From the NCBI GenBank assembly GCA_040216885.1, contig JAVJOG010000007.1, positions 133,855 to 197,854 on the forward strand: DNA of 64,000 bases, read 5' to 3'. Source of the DNA: Parvibaculum sp040216885 (GTDB lineage: Bacteria; Pseudomonadota; Alphaproteobacteria; Parvibaculales; Parvibaculaceae). Of this stretch, positions 54,948 through 63,157 are shown in pieces. Numbering within the stretch: position 1 is the stretch's first letter; each line of letters opens with the position of its first letter. The position numbers were made by a program, and so were the translations under genes. Under the pieces are notes generated by a model. The model did no database searches. It was not told the DNA's origin and saw only the letters and a program-made list of their open reading frames with translations.

Positions 54948-55412
54948 ATGACCGTGAAACACCTTGCCGCCCAACAATATCGCGCCATTGCCGACCGCGC
55001 CGCGCCGCTCATGCGGGTGAGCCGGCCGGGCGACGGCTGGATTGCGACCGTGCGCAAGGCGCTCGGGATGTCGGGCGCGGACCTCGCACGCCGCCTCGGT
55101 GTGACCCGCGCCCGTGTTTCGCAAGCCGAACGCGCCGAGCGCGAAGGCGGCATCACGCTGAAGGCGATGGAGGATTTCGCCGCGGCGATGGGCTGCCGCT
55201 TCGTCTATGCGATCGTGCCGGCCGAAGGACGCATCGAAAGTGTCGTCGCCGCGCAGGCGCGACGGAAAGCGGAAGCGCTGGTGGCGCGGGCGAGCACCCA
55301 TATGGCGCTGGAACGCCAGGCATTGCCGGAGAAGAAGAACAGGGCGGAAGTGGAGCGCCTTGCCTGCACGTTGATGGAAGACCCGCCGCCCGGCTTCTGG
55401 TCGGAGAAATGA
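54948..55412 (+). CDS. Mobile mystery protein A (helix-turn-helix)
   Basis: Protein of 154 residues matching mobile mystery protein A (TIGR02612). An N-terminal LAAQQYRAIADRAAPLMR is followed by IATVRKALGMSGADLARRLG with a Cro/XRE-type helix-turn-helix (about residues 42-66, VTRARVSQAERAEREGG). The family is normally paired with mystery protein B, a Fic-domain protein, in a toxin-antitoxin-like unit. Here B follows with an ATGA overlap but is truncated. Probably the autorepressor/antitoxin of the pair (inference from family layout). Confidence 0.85.
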   Translation: MTVKHLAAQQYRAIADRAAPLMRVSRPGDGWIATVRKALGMSGADLARRLGVTRARVSQAERAEREGGITLKAMEDFAAAMGCRFVYAIVPAEGRIESVVAAQARRKAEALVARASTHMALERQALPEKKNRAEVERLACTLMEDPPPGFWSEK

Positions 55413-55534
55413 GCGGCGCCGCGGACGAACCGGACGGCGCGACGCCGCTCGATCCCGACGAACGCGAGGGTCTGCGCTTTCGCCACGTGGCGACGCGCGG
55501 CGAGTTGAACGAACTTCGCCGTGGCGAGCTTTAA
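55409..55534 (+). pseudogene. Truncated mobile mystery protein B (Fic protein stump)
   Basis: Only 41 codons remain. DEPDGATPLDPDEREGLRF matches the N terminus of mobile mystery protein B (TIGR02613), followed by ATRGELNELRRGEL and a TAA at 55532-55534. Full-length members have about 190-200 residues with a Fic motif (HPFxxGNGR), which is absent. The stop falls exactly where the lower-GC sequence of the next gene begins, so the rest was probably replaced by the insertion of the deaminase-related pair. Confidence 0.8.
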
Positions 55535-56292
55535 TCCGATTTCGGAGAGTGCGGTGCGGAAATAGCCAACGAATGCCGGTCCGAAAGCCGCAGCTCCAAT
55601 TTGTCAACCTGCAAGCGCAAATCACGCACGTCTTGGTTCTCGATGCTAGGTAGGTAGGGATTCAGAAACATCAAAAAGATCTGAATCGCAGTGAAAACTA
55701 TGGCGATTCCAGCGAACCAAAAGAGAGCCTCGGCGCGTATCCGCTTGAGAGCAGTATCCCCCGCTTCTTTTGCGATTTTCTCCTGATCCAAGAATGTGCT
55801 TGGGAACCGCGTCGCTGCTGTCGCCCTTACCTCATTCAAGTAACCTTTGAGGTTGTCCGGGGAAGACAACTTCTCCTTCGAAACAGGCAAATGCTGGAAA
55901 AAGCTCACACGGAGAAATTTGCTTCCGACAGAAACGGCATGATCTACTCTGCTGAAATTGAGGAGCGTTGTCGTAACTGGGCCTCTCCACCCAGGATCGA
56001 CAATGCCAACTGTAAGTGCCCAAATCCCGTTTTTGGTGAGCTCGGTTTTGTAGGTCACATGTCCGGTCACATCGGGCTTGAGATCGAAGACTTCGGCGGA
56101 GACCACTTGCACCATATGTCCAGGCTTGAGCACAAACAGATCAGTTGTCTCTCGCCCATCAGGAGTAATTATACTTCCGATGGTAAGATCAACACTTGAG
56201 GCTCGAGGTTTGGGAATAGGATGAACAACGCCATATGTTTCACGAGAAAAGAAGTGGCTTGTAATAAGCTGGTCGCCCGAGATCAAAGTCAT
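55531..56292 (-). CDS. Membrane-anchored protein with a dCTP-deaminase/dUTPase fold
   Basis: Protein of 253 residues. Residues 1-140 resemble the DCD/dUTPase trimer fold: MTLISGDQLI at the start, ASSVDLTIGS (32-40), FVLKPGHMVQV, and VGIVDPGWRGPVTTTLLNF (about 95-113). The catalytic Glu of dCTP deaminase (in the ITLELSN strand) is replaced by Thr here, whereas the Asp of the dUTPase-like motif 3 (VDPGW) is kept. A transmembrane helix (189-210) and a short charged coiled coil (218-240) follow, unlike normal members. ATG 56292 is chosen (GGGG-rich site upstream); ATG 56328 is possible. GC content is lower than that of its neighbours. Divergent from the deaminase gene 60 bases away. Confidence 0.72.
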   Translation of the reverse strand: MTLISGDQLITSHFFSRETYGVVHPIPKPRASSVDLTIGSIITPDGRETTDLFVLKPGHMVQVVSAEVFDLKPDVTGHVTYKTELTKNGIWALTVGIVDPGWRGPVTTTLLNFSRVDHAVSVGSKFLRVSFFQHLPVSKEKLSSPDNLKGYLNEVRATAATRFPSTFLDQEKIAKEAGDTALKRIRAEALFWFAGIAIVFTAIQIFLMFLNPYLPSIENQDVRDLRLQVDKLELRLSDRHSLAISAPHSPKSD

Positions 56293-56352
56293 TTCCCCAC
56301 CCCCCATAAATTGCTTGTAGTCTAGCATATCGGTTTGACCACGGGATGCCCC

Positions 56353-56874
56353 ATGCTGCTCTCATCCACAGACTGTCTTTTTCTTATGCAATGCGAAGTC
56401 GTGAAAGGGGAGAGCCATGACCCAAGTCGACAGGTTGGCGCCGTAATTGCGAGTCCCGCAGGGCATCTTTTAGCGACAGGTTCAAACAGGCCGCCTGAGG
56501 TCATGAGGCTCACTCAGCGCGACAGCGTTGCCGCGATCAAGCAAGACCCTGATTGGAAATATTTTATGCTTGAACATGCGGAACGCAACGCCATCAATAA
56601 TGCACGTGAGCTCGGACACTCTTTAGTAAATGCAACTATGTATGGCACTCTGTTTCCGTGTGCGGATTGTGCCCGAGCAATCGCGGTTGCAGGGATTCGA
56701 CGGTTGGTGGTCCCATCTCCAGAAAGAAATCGCCTGGGTGACAAACGTTGGGAAGCGCATTTTTATTATGCGCGCATGATTTTAGATATGGCAGGCGTTC
56801 AACTGGACTTCTTTCAGCCAGAAGATATCAATTCCATTGAATTGGGAAACGACAGGAGCCTTGGCCGGAAGTAG
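56353..56874 (+). CDS. dCMP/cytidine deaminase-family zinc enzyme
   Basis: Protein of 173 residues. The pattern SHDPSRQVGAVIASPAGHLL is followed by the zinc site: H75 and E77 in HAERNA, C103 and C106 in PCADCARAI. This is the CDA/dCMP deaminase fold with all ligands and the catalytic Glu present. It could convert dCMP to dUMP, or act on a free or nucleic-acid cytidine. The start is uncertain (TTG 56335, ATG 56353 or ATG 56386). Lower GC than the surroundings and a divergent partner with a DCD/dUTPase fold suggest joint transfer and function. No signal or membrane segment. Confidence 0.82.
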   Translation: MLLSSTDCLFLMQCEVVKGESHDPSRQVGAVIASPAGHLLATGSNRPPEVMRLTQRDSVAAIKQDPDWKYFMLEHAERNAINNARELGHSLVNATMYGTLFPCADCARAIAVAGIRRLVVPSPERNRLGDKRWEAHFYYARMILDMAGVQLDFFQPEDINSIELGNDRSLGRK

Positions 56875-56884
56875 TGCCCGGCGC

Positions 56885-57682
56885 TCACGACGTCTGCTGC
56901 TTCCCGCGGTTCTGTATGCCCTCGCGGCGCGCGGCGATTTCCTCCGGCGCGACGGACTTGTTGGCGGCGTTGGAGAACTGCCGCTCGGTCTTGAGCGCGG
57001 TGCCGAAATCCTGCGCGAAGCCGTCATCGATCAGCTTCTTGTAAGCCGGCAGGCATTGCGGCACGACCGACAGCATGTCGTCGGCGAGCTTGCGGGCCGT
57101 CGGCAGCAATTCCTCGGCCGGCACCACGCGGTTGACGAGGCCCCAGTCGTTGGCCTGTTGCGCGCTGAGGAAGTTGCCGGTCAGCGACAATTCCTTGGCG
57201 CGGTAGATGCCGATGGCGCGGCTGAGCTTCTGGCTGAGGCCCCAGCCGGGCAGGATGCCGACGCGGGCATGGGTGTCGGCGAAGCGCGCATTTTCCGAAC
57301 AGATCAGCACGTCGCAGGCGATGGCGAGCTCGAAGCCGCCGGTGATGGCGACGCCGTTGATCGCGCCGATGACCGGGCCGGAGAAACGGCCGATCGAGGT
57401 GACCGGGTCCTTGTCGCCGATGGTCGAATTGACGCCGCCCGAATTTCCGCCGACGGCGCTGGCATCGCCGCCCAGTTCCTTGAGATCGAGGCCGGCGCAG
57501 AAGGCCTTGCCGGCGCCGGTCAGGATCGCGACGCGGATGTTTTGATCGGCCTCGAGTTCCTCGAAGGTCTCGGCGATGGCGCGGCGCAGGTCGCGCGACA
57601 GCGCGTTCATGGCGGTGGGGCGATTGAGCGTGACGGTGGCGACGGCTCCGGACTTCTCGACAAGGATCACGGGTTCGGACAT
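56885..57682 (-). CDS. Enoyl-CoA hydratase/isomerase family protein
   Basis: Crotonase-fold enzyme of 265 residues for beta-oxidation or related CoA pathways. TLNRPTAMNALSRDLRRAI is followed by the oxyanion stretch GKAFCAGLDLKELGGD and by GAINGVAITGGFELAIACD. The catalytic Glu region is SENARFADTHARVGILPGWG, in which the usual Glu positions are partly replaced, so the precise reaction is unsure. GGAG lies before ATG 57682. Its 3' end stops 10 bases from the convergent deaminase gene, marking the island edge. Confidence 0.9.
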   Translation of the reverse strand: MSEPVILVEKSGAVATVTLNRPTAMNALSRDLRRAIAETFEELEADQNIRVAILTGAGKAFCAGLDLKELGGDASAVGGNSGGVNSTIGDKDPVTSIGRFSGPVIGAINGVAITGGFELAIACDVLICSENARFADTHARVGILPGWGLSQKLSRAIGIYRAKELSLTGNFLSAQQANDWGLVNRVVPAEELLPTARKLADDMLSVVPQCLPAYKKLIDDGFAQDFGTALKTERQFSNAANKSVAPEEIAARREGIQNRGKQQTS

Positions 57683-57759
57683 GGAGCTTCTCCTCGATGG
57701 AATGGCGTTGCCGCTGTTCTATCGGGATCGGGGAGCGCGGGCAAATGGGCGCGGCGGCC

Positions 57760-58902
57760 TCACCCCAGCCACTGCGTCAGCGCGACGCCGATGAAATTGG
57801 CGACCGCATAGCCGAGCACGCCGAACATGACGCCGGGCGTGACGAGCCCGTGCCAGCGCTTGCCGGCGGCCATCGCCGCCGCCGTGGCCGGGCCGACGGC
57901 GACGGTGTTGGAAATGACCAGCGCCTCGGCAAGGTCGATGCGGAAGAGTTTGGCGCCCGCCAGAACCACGGCGATGTGGACGGCGGCCATGATGAAGACG
58001 AAAAGGAAGATCGGCATCGCCGTCTCGACCATCAACACGATGTCGGCGGCAGCGCCGATGACGCCGAAGAAGAGATACATGAAGAACATGCCGAGCGTGA
58101 AGCCGCCTTCGAGCTTGTGCATCTGTTTGGGAAAGATGTTGGCGATCAGCAGCGCGTTGACGGTGACGAAAAGGACGCCGTATTTCGGGATGCCGAGAAG
58201 GGCGGCGGTCTCGAAACCGGCAAAGCAGCAGGCGGCGGCGAGGAAAAGTTGCAGCGCCAGCGCGCCCATATCGAGCACGGGCTTTCTTTCTTCCTCCGGA
58301 TGTTCATGGGCATGAACTTCCTGCTCGATGATCTTCGAGGGGATCAGCCGCGCAAGCCAGGCGACGCCCGGCAGCATCAGCAGGAAGGCGATGAAGAAGG
58401 CGGCCATCACATTGTCGGCCGCCGCGGTCGCCGCCGTCAGCGTGCCGTCGGCGACGAGGCCGTTGGCCGTCGAGACGGCGGCGAAATTCATCGACCCGCC
58501 GATCCAGCTCGCGCCGAGCGCGCCGGCGACCATGTGGCCCGACGGTCCCATGTCGATCAGCGAAAAGCCCGCGAGCACACCGGCAACCGTGCCGATGACC
58601 GCGATGACGAAAGCCAGCAGCATCTTGCCGCTTTCGGGCAGGATCTTTTTGAGGTCGGCCTTGAAGAGCAGCAGCGGGATCGCCAGCGGCACGACATAGC
58701 CCCAGACCATGTCGTGAAACGGCGAGGCGAAGGGCACGATGCGCAGATTGGCCAGCAACATGCCGGCGAATATCGTCAGGATGACGCCGGAGACCCATTG
58801 CCCGAGCCGCGTGCGCTCCGACCAGAAGCCGAAAGCGGCGAGGCCGAGAAAGGCGAACATCAGGCCGAACATGTTGTCGGCGGAAATCAGCGGCAGTTCC
58901 AT
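57760..58902 (-). CDS. DUF819 family membrane protein
   Basis: Polytopic inner-membrane protein of 380 residues with about 11 helices. The pattern WGYVVPLAIPLLLFKADLKKI, GHMVAGALGASWIGGSMNFA and VGPATAAAMAAGKRWHGLVTP identifies DUF819. A His/Glu-rich loop (VHAHEHPEEERK) lies in the middle. Likely a transporter of unknown substrate. ATG 58902 follows GGGAG. An open frame continues upstream on this strand, but it belongs to no recognisable protein. Confidence 0.9.
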   Translation of the reverse strand: MELPLISADNMFGLMFAFLGLAAFGFWSERTRLGQWVSGVILTIFAGMLLANLRIVPFASPFHDMVWGYVVPLAIPLLLFKADLKKILPESGKMLLAFVIAVIGTVAGVLAGFSLIDMGPSGHMVAGALGASWIGGSMNFAAVSTANGLVADGTLTAATAAADNVMAAFFIAFLLMLPGVAWLARLIPSKIIEQEVHAHEHPEEERKPVLDMGALALQLFLAAACCFAGFETAALLGIPKYGVLFVTVNALLIANIFPKQMHKLEGGFTLGMFFMYLFFGVIGAAADIVLMVETAMPIFLFVFIMAAVHIAVVLAGAKLFRIDLAEALVISNTVAVGPATAAAMAAGKRWHGLVTPGVMFGVLGYAVANFIGVALTQWLG

Positions 58903-58970
58903 GTGGCGCTCCCCGGCGTCGATGCGAGTGCGCCCATCATGCGGAGCGGGCGGCAATACGCAAGGGCGGC

Positions 58971-60047
58971 TCAATAAGCGACGGTGAGCGCCAGCGAACC
59001 GAACTGGTCGGGCTTGGGCTGGCCCTTGTATTCCTTGCTGCGGAAGACATGAGTGAAGCTGAGGCGCGCGCGGCCCTGGACGATGGTGAAGCCGGCCTTG
59101 AGGTCGTAGACGAAATGTTCCTTGTCGATGCTGACACTGTCGCGAAACGTGTTGCCGTCGAGGAAGATGTCGCGCGCGACGGCGCGGCCCTCGGCACCGG
59201 CAAAGAGATAGCAGTTGCAGCCGGACCTGCCGTCGGTTTCGAACCATTCCGAGCCGCCGGTGCCCGGATAGATGCGCGTCGGACCGAATTCGTCGGGGAG
59301 CGCCGGTCCGAAGCGGAAGGTGCCGCCGAGGCCGGCATAGGTCTGCACGGTGCCGAGCGAGACGACGGTGTAGGGAATGACGTCGGTCTGCCAGCCGAGC
59401 AGCGGACCGGGCGCGAGCGTCGAGCTGCGCCAGGCGCGCTCGAAGCTGAGATTGACGCCGATCTCGTCGCGGATCTGGTTGTGCCAGCCATTGGCTTGTT
59501 CCGCGCCGATGAGGTCGTGCCAGTCGTTCTGCACCCATTCGCCCTGCGCCGCCGGGCCGACCACGCCGACATCGAGTTTCCAGTTGTCCTGCCAGGCTTC
59601 GCCGAAGTCGCCGCGCCGGGAGCTCTGCAACGAAAAGGTCAGATGCGCCCAGGCCGCATAGGGCCGCTCGTTCGGCAGATAGACCGCACTCGCCGTGTCG
59701 TCGGGCGTGAAGATCGCGTGACCGAAGGCGACGCCGATGCGATGCACGGGCTTGCCGGAGAGGGTCGTGGGAAAAAGCAGCGAATAGAGCGGCGGCGCCG
59801 AAATATCGGCGAGCCATTTCGGCAGGTCGTCGCGCGGCGCCGACAGCCAGGCGAGCCGGAGGCCGTTGGTGTAGTGGCGGTCGGTGTTGGAGACGTTGGC
59901 GAAGAGATCGTTCTCGACCTGCATCGTCACGAAGGCCCTTTTGTCCGTCTCGCCGCCCGCCGGCGCGGGATCGGCAAGCGCGGGCAGCGTGGCAATGCCG
60001 AAGGCGGCGCCGAGAAGCATAGCGCGGGCGGCGGAAAAGACGGTCAT
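58971..60047 (-). CDS. LpxR-like lipid A deacylase family protein
   Basis: Outer-membrane beta-barrel protein of 358 residues. The signal peptide spans about residues 1-23 (ends ALADPAP). Family motifs are QVENDLFAN (Asn-Asp of the active site), DRHYTNGLRLAW, and FGHAIFTPDD. Late GGSEWFETDGRSGCNC and the terminal GSLALTVAY fit the barrel end. LpxR removes the 3'-acyloxyacyl chain of lipid A in Salmonella; activity here is inferred. ATG 60047 is chosen after a GGGGG stretch; 60062 is possible. Confidence 0.85.
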   Translation of the reverse strand: MTVFSAARAMLLGAAFGIATLPALADPAPAGGETDKRAFVTMQVENDLFANVSNTDRHYTNGLRLAWLSAPRDDLPKWLADISAPPLYSLLFPTTLSGKPVHRIGVAFGHAIFTPDDTASAVYLPNERPYAAWAHLTFSLQSSRRGDFGEAWQDNWKLDVGVVGPAAQGEWVQNDWHDLIGAEQANGWHNQIRDEIGVNLSFERAWRSSTLAPGPLLGWQTDVIPYTVVSLGTVQTYAGLGGTFRFGPALPDEFGPTRIYPGTGGSEWFETDGRSGCNCYLFAGAEGRAVARDIFLDGNTFRDSVSIDKEHFVYDLKAGFTIVQGRARLSFTHVFRSKEYKGQPKPDQFGSLALTVAY

Positions 60048-60186
60048 CGGGAAAACCCCCATCGGCGATGCGGACGCAATGGGCGTGAAGCGGCTTGACG
60101 CCGGGCCGCCCGCGCCTGTCCAATACCATGCTCGAAGACGAAAAACAAAAAACAAGGCGCAAAGACGCCGGCAGGGAGGAAATTTC

Positions 60187-61767
60187 ATGGCGGTTGCGGA
60201 AGCAGCGCCCGCGTGGAGCCGCGAGGACGCGGCGGCGGCGGGCATGGTGGTGGCATGGCATGCGAGCCAGGCGCCTGACCGGCCGGCGATTATTTCGCAA
60301 GCAGGCAACCGGACCTATGGCGCGTTGAATGCGCGGGCGAACCGGCTGGTGCGCGCGTTGCGGCGGGCAGGCCTCAAAGCCGGCGACGCGGTGGCGCTGC
60401 TTTGTTCGAACCGTCCGGAATTCGTCGAGACGGTGGTGGCCTGTGCGCGCGGCGGCTTTCGCCTGACACCGGTGAACTGGCATCTGAAAGGTTCGGAGGT
60501 CGGCTACATCGTCGACAATTGCGAGGCGAAAGCCTTCGTCGCCGATGCGCGCTTCCCGGCCTCGGCCGCCGAAGCGGCGGGCAAGGCCAAGGGCCTCGCC
60601 GCGAAGCTCGCGGTCGGCGGCGCGCTGCCGGGCTTTACGTCTTATGACGTGGCGGTGGAGGCGGAAGATGGCGCCGACCTCGCCGACCCGGTGCTCGGTA
60701 CACAGATGATGTATACCTCGGGCACGACAGGCCACCCGAAAGGCGTCTATCGCCGCCAGGCCGCGCCCGTTTCGCCGCTGCTGGTGAAGCTGACCGAGAC
60801 GGCCGCCTTCCGCGAAGGCGATCTCGCGCTGGTGACGGGCCCGCTCTATCACGCAGCACCCCTGGCGCTGAACATGAGCTTCCCGCTCAATGCCGGCGTC
60901 GGCTGCGTGCTGATGGACAAATGGGACGCGGAAGAAACGCTGCGTCTCGTCGCCGAATACCGCATCACGCATACGCATGTGGTGCCGACCATGTTGCACC
61001 GGATGCTGCAACTGCCGGAAACCACGAAAGCGAAATACGACACATCGAGCCTGCGCTGGATATTGCACGGCGCCGCCCCTTGCCCGGCGCATGTGAAGGA
61101 AGGCTCGATCGCCTGGTTCGGGCCGGTGGTGTTCGAATACTACGCGGCGACCGAAGGCGGCGGCATTTTCGTCGACAGCCATGAGTGGCCGGCGAAGAAA
61201 GGCACGGTCGGCAAGCCGCTGCCCGGCGTCGTCGTCGAGGTGCATGACGAGGAGGGCCGCCCGGTGAAGCCGCGCGATGTCGGCACGATCTATTTCAAGG
61301 CGCCCGAAACCGGCCGCTTCGAATATTTCAAGGCGCCCGAGAAAACCGACGGCGCCTATCGCGGCGATTTCTACACCATGGGCGACATGGGCTTCATCGA
61401 CGAGGACGGTTTCCTGTTTCTCACCGGCCGCAGCGCCGAGGTCATCATCTCCGGCGGCGTCAATATCTATCCCGCCGAAATCGACCAGGAGATTTTGAAA
61501 CATCCGGCGGTGGCCGATGCGGCCGCTGTCGGCGTGCCCAATGAGGAATGGGGCGAAGAAGTGAAGCTCGTCGTCGAGTTGAACGAGGGCTACCGCGCGG
61601 ACGATGCGATGGCGCGGGAACTGCTCGACTTCGCGGCGGCGAACCTGCCGGGCTATCAGCGCCCGCGCTCGGTCGACTTTATGCAGGAGCTGCCGCGCAT
61701 GCCGAGCGGAAAGGTGCTCAGGCGCACGATCCGCGATGCCTATTGGCAGGGCGAGAAGAAGATCTGA
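60187..61767 (+). CDS. Acyl-CoA synthetase (class I adenylate-forming)
   Basis: Enzyme of 526 residues activating a carboxylic acid to its CoA ester. The P-loop is MMYTSGTTGHPKGVYRR; later motifs include YYAATEGGGIF (variant A5), YTMGDMGFIDEDGFLFLTGR (A7-A8), SGGVNIYPAEID and MPSGKVLRR with the catalytic Lys. Its length and variant A5 differ from the synthetase at 44329, so substrates probably differ. GGGAGG lies before ATG 60187. Confidence 0.93.
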   Translation: MAVAEAAPAWSREDAAAAGMVVAWHASQAPDRPAIISQAGNRTYGALNARANRLVRALRRAGLKAGDAVALLCSNRPEFVETVVACARGGFRLTPVNWHLKGSEVGYIVDNCEAKAFVADARFPASAAEAAGKAKGLAAKLAVGGALPGFTSYDVAVEAEDGADLADPVLGTQMMYTSGTTGHPKGVYRRQAAPVSPLLVKLTETAAFREGDLALVTGPLYHAAPLALNMSFPLNAGVGCVLMDKWDAEETLRLVAEYRITHTHVVPTMLHRMLQLPETTKAKYDTSSLRWILHGAAPCPAHVKEGSIAWFGPVVFEYYAATEGGGIFVDSHEWPAKKGTVGKPLPGVVVEVHDEEGRPVKPRDVGTIYFKAPETGRFEYFKAPEKTDGAYRGDFYTMGDMGFIDEDGFLFLTGRSAEVIISGGVNIYPAEIDQEILKHPAVADAAAVGVPNEEWGEEVKLVVELNEGYRADDAMARELLDFAAANLPGYQRPRSVDFMQELPRMPSGKVLRRTIRDAYWQGEKKI

Positions 61768-61792
61768 TCCGAACGATGCTCGCGAATAAGGG

Positions 61793-61820
61793 ACGGGCCG
61801 CTTTGTAAAAGGCGGCCCGT
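61793..61820. terminator. Hairpin after the acyl-CoA synthetase gene
   Basis: ACGGGCCGC (61793-61801) and GCGGCCCGT (61812-61820) form a perfect 9-base stem with a 10-base loop, 26 bases past the stop codon. A T run is lacking, so termination would not be canonical. Confidence 0.5.
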
Positions 61821-61869
61821 TCGCCTATATGAAACGCGCTGGACGAGGGATGACGAAAGTAGATATAAA

Positions 61870-63069
61870 ATGAATGCATCCAGCCCGCGCGGAAGCCGCA
61901 TCGGCTTTGTCGTCATTCTCGGCGCATTGATTGCCTTTGCACCGCTCTCCATCGACATGTATCTGCCGGCCTTCCCCGCGATCGCCGCGCATTTCAATAC
62001 GACCGCGGGCGCGGTCCAGATGACGCTTGCCGTTTTCTTCATCGGCTTGTCGGTGGGGCAGGGCGTGGTGGGCCCCATTACGGACCGTGTCGGCCGCCTG
62101 CCGCCGCTTCTCATAGGCATCGGCCTTTATGTCGGCGCGTCGATATGGGCGGCGCTCGCGCCCGACATCGAAAGCCTCACCGCCGCAAGGCTGCTGCAGG
62201 CGCTGGGCGGCTGTGCGGGCATCGTCGTGTCGCGCGCCATGGTGCGCGATCTCTTCGACGAGCGCGGCTCGGCGCAGGTCTATTCGCTGCTGATGCTCGT
62301 GATGGGCCTCGCGCCCATTCTCGCGCCGATGATCGGCGGCTTCATCATCCTGCATCACGACTGGCACATGATCTTCTGGGTGCTGGCCGCCTTCGGGCTG
62401 GCCTGCGTTCCCGCCGTCGTGTTTGGCCTTGGCGAGACGCTGCCGCGCGAGCGGCGACAGCATGGCGGGCTTGGTCCTGTACTCGGCGCTTATCTGGCGC
62501 TTTTTGCCGACCGGCCCTTCATGGGTTTCGCGCTCGCCAATGCTTTCATTTCGGCGGCGATGTTTGCCTATATCACCGGTTCGCCCTTCGTCTTCATCGA
62601 GCTGCACGGCCTCGATCCCTCCGGCTATGCCATGCTTTTCGGCGCGAATGCGGCGGGCCTCATATTCGCGTCGCAGGTTAACGCGTTCCTGCTGCGGCGG
62701 ATTTCGGGCCGCCTCATACTGAAGGTCGCGATGGGCGTTCATCTCGCCGCCGCGCTGGCACTGCTCGGCTTCACGATCTTCATGCCCGGCGCGTTCTATC
62801 CGCTTGCCGCCTGCATCTTCGTCGCGGTCGGATGTCTCGGTTTTGTCGGCGCGAACGCGATCGCAGCGGCGATGGCGCGGGCGGATAGCCATATCGGTTC
62901 GGCATCCGCGCTGACCGGCATCCTGCAATTCGCGCTGGCGGCTGTCTCCGGCGGACTGGTTGGTGCGTTCAATGATGGCACGGCGCTGCCGATGGCGCTG
63001 ATCATCGCCGGAGCAAGCATCGCGGCAACGCTGGCGCGGCTCTCGGCGCAGGAACGCGTGGCAGCCTGA
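61870..63069 (+). CDS. Bcr/CflA family drug efflux transporter (MFS)
   Basis: Inner-membrane proton-driven efflux pump of 399 residues with 12 helices. The first helix ends in the family motif PLSIDMYLPAFPAIAAHF, followed by QGVVGPITDRVGRLPPLLIG (motif A) and ARLLQALGGCAGIVVSRAMV (motif B-C region). Bcr/CflA pumps export bicyclomycin, chloramphenicol-type drugs or natural metabolites; the substrate here is unknown. It is followed by a hairpin and T-rich stretch before the convergent hydrolase. Confidence 0.93.
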   Translation: MNASSPRGSRIGFVVILGALIAFAPLSIDMYLPAFPAIAAHFNTTAGAVQMTLAVFFIGLSVGQGVVGPITDRVGRLPPLLIGIGLYVGASIWAALAPDIESLTAARLLQALGGCAGIVVSRAMVRDLFDERGSAQVYSLLMLVMGLAPILAPMIGGFIILHHDWHMIFWVLAAFGLACVPAVVFGLGETLPRERRQHGGLGPVLGAYLALFADRPFMGFALANAFISAAMFAYITGSPFVFIELHGLDPSGYAMLFGANAAGLIFASQVNAFLLRRISGRLILKVAMGVHLAAALALLGFTIFMPGAFYPLAACIFVAVGCLGFVGANAIAAAMARADSHIGSASALTGILQFALAAVSGGLVGAFNDGTALPMALIIAGASIAATLARLSAQERVAA

Positions 63070-63082
63070 GCGCAAAAGCAGA

Positions 63083-63111
63083 AAGGCCACGCCCTTTCGG
63101 GAATGGCCCTT
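63083..63111. terminator. Hairpin between convergent efflux and hydrolase genes
   Basis: AAGGCCA and TGGCCCTT pair around an inner CCC-TTTC-GGG hairpin. T-rich tracts follow near 63127-63140. The hairpin lies between convergent genes and could end transcripts from both sides. Confidence 0.45.
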
Positions 63112-63157
63112 CGCTCCTATCCGCGTCTGTTTTTGTTTTTGACGCCGATTTCGTGTG

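Noticed and set aside
54748..56884. The lower-GC region as a complete prophage or integrative element
   Set aside because: No integrase, transposase, attachment-site duplication or tRNA boundary is visible; only a small gene cassette is supported.
57760..61503. A 1247-codon open frame on the minus strand spanning DUF819, the LpxR-like gene and the acyl-CoA synthetase
   Set aside because: Only its C-terminal part is DUF819. The rest is antisense to well-supported genes and arises from GC-rich codon bias that removes stops.
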